From Bacillus sp. cl95 (GTDB taxonomy: Bacteria > Bacillota > Bacilli > Bacillales > Cytobacillaceae): a stretch of 64,000 nt of DNA. The DNA lies in NCBI RefSeq assembly GCF_900115925.1, contig NZ_FOYF01000001.1:558001-622000 (forward strand). The letters run 5' to 3'. Below are positions 63,587 through 64,000 of this stretch, piece after piece. The notes under the pieces were generated by a model that saw only the letters and a program-made list of their open reading frames with translations, made no database searches and had not been told where the DNA came from. The position numbers were made by a program, and so were the translations under genes. Within the stretch, counting starts at the first letter, position 1. Each line of letters opens with the position of its first letter.

Positions 63587-64000
63587 CTATATTTCTTGAA
63601 TTCTAAAATAAAGTTCTTGCTTCTCCTCTTCTGTCAACATACGTTGAGCCATCGGGAATAATACATTTTCCTCTTTTGTAAAATGATCCACCAAAGTGTA
63701 GTACGCCTTTTTAATCATCAGTGCAAGTTCCTTCATTTTTCCCTCTGATAATTCTGTCGAGGATGCAGACTGCTCTATAAAAGTACTAATTAGAGATTTA
63801 GCGAGATCATGCTCATATTCCATAACCGCTATAGGTCCCATAGACTTACCGATATAGTTTGACATCATCGGAAAGAGAATACTTTCCTCGCGTTCAGAAT
63901 GCGGTTCAAGTTCCTTAATAAAAGCCTCTACCTTCTCTTTAAGGGAATTAAAATTCACACTTAGTTCTTCACCACTCTCAATTTTCAAACATGCTTCAAG
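63587..64000 (-). CDS. Hemerythrin-like domain protein (5' end outside window)
   Basis: Hemerythrin-type four-helix bundle, usually binding a di-iron centre and acting in O2/NO sensing or iron handling. The visible 138 residues include H-S-E-R-E-E-S-I-L-F-P, Y-E-H-D and H-F-T-K-E-E-N-V-L-F-P, the three characteristic His/Glu ligand motifs. The frame stays open through base 64000 (upstream codons LEAC), so the start lies beyond the window and an internal TTG near 63988 should not be taken as the true start. Confidence 0.82.
   Translation of the reverse strand, partial: LEACLKIESGEELSVNFNSLKEKVEAFIKELEPHSEREESILFPMMSNYIGKSMGPIAVMEYEHDLAKSLISTFIEQSASSTELSEGKMKELALMIKKAYYTLVDHFTKEENVLFPMAQRMLTEEEKQELYFRIQEI

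Overview
The window is low-GC Firmicute DNA. Its gene order matches the Bacillus subtilis chromosome between speA and kinD (ykvD), read backwards, so it is a Bacillaceae chromosome. The clearest markers of this are speA, SR1P, pdhDCBA, ykyA, def, ykrA, rpoY-rnjA, ktrC, ykuV/ykuU, dapL, dapH, ccpC, ykuL, ykuJ, ykuI, fadH, ykuE, ykyB, cheV, patA, ykwC, ptsIH, ykvS, ykvI, clpE, mhqR and kinD. I see no rRNA, tRNA, CRISPR array, prophage or intact insertion sequence. Nearly every gene has a strong Shine-Dalgarno (SD) sequence, and most transcription units end in a clear intrinsic terminator.

Layout. 1-5 kb: a partial nitronate monooxygenase gene, the PLP decarboxylase speA, an SR1-like dual-function RNA encoding the SR1P peptide, and small proteins of unknown function. 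5-12 kb: the pyruvate dehydrogenase operon on the minus strand (pdhA-B | hairpin and repeat | pdhC-D), ykyA and peptide deformylase. 12-20 kb: a HAD phosphatase, an EamA transporter, the RNA polymerase epsilon subunit with RNase J1, the K+ channel subunit KtrC, a DUF4349 lipoprotein, a thiol oxidoreductase and a 2-Cys peroxiredoxin. 20-31 kb: dapL, dapH, the citrate-cycle regulator CcpC, a DHA2 exporter, the CBS protein YkuL/CbpB, YkuJ, YkuI, a C39-like lipoprotein, and fadH with a FadR-type operator. 31-45 kb: Tat-exported YkuE, a PAS-PAS-GGDEF-EAL protein, a PadR/MFS pair, CheV, CorA, PatA and YkwC. 45-64 kb: the PTS general proteins, several MFS exporters, CtsR-controlled clpE, an RND exporter (SwrC), an M3 oligopeptidase, an MhqR-like regulator, a KinD-like sporulation kinase, and an MFS gene preceded by a short leader peptide and hairpin.

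How the genes connect. dapH, patA and dapL together form the acetylated diaminopimelate branch, although they lie in separate operons. SR1P, GapA and RNase J1 are known to interact in B. subtilis; sr1P and rnjA are both in this window. KtrC and YkuL/CbpB belong to families that bind c-di-AMP. YkuI and the GGDEF-EAL protein belong to c-di-GMP families. cre-like sites upstream of SR1 and ptsH suggest CcpA input.

The least conventional signals are the arginine-rich leader peptide and overlapping hairpin ahead of the last MFS gene, the three AACGTT motifs on the ykyA promoter, the 12-bp inverted repeat around the ptsH promoter, a 23-residue amphipathic peptide gene, and three families of dispersed intergenic repeats.
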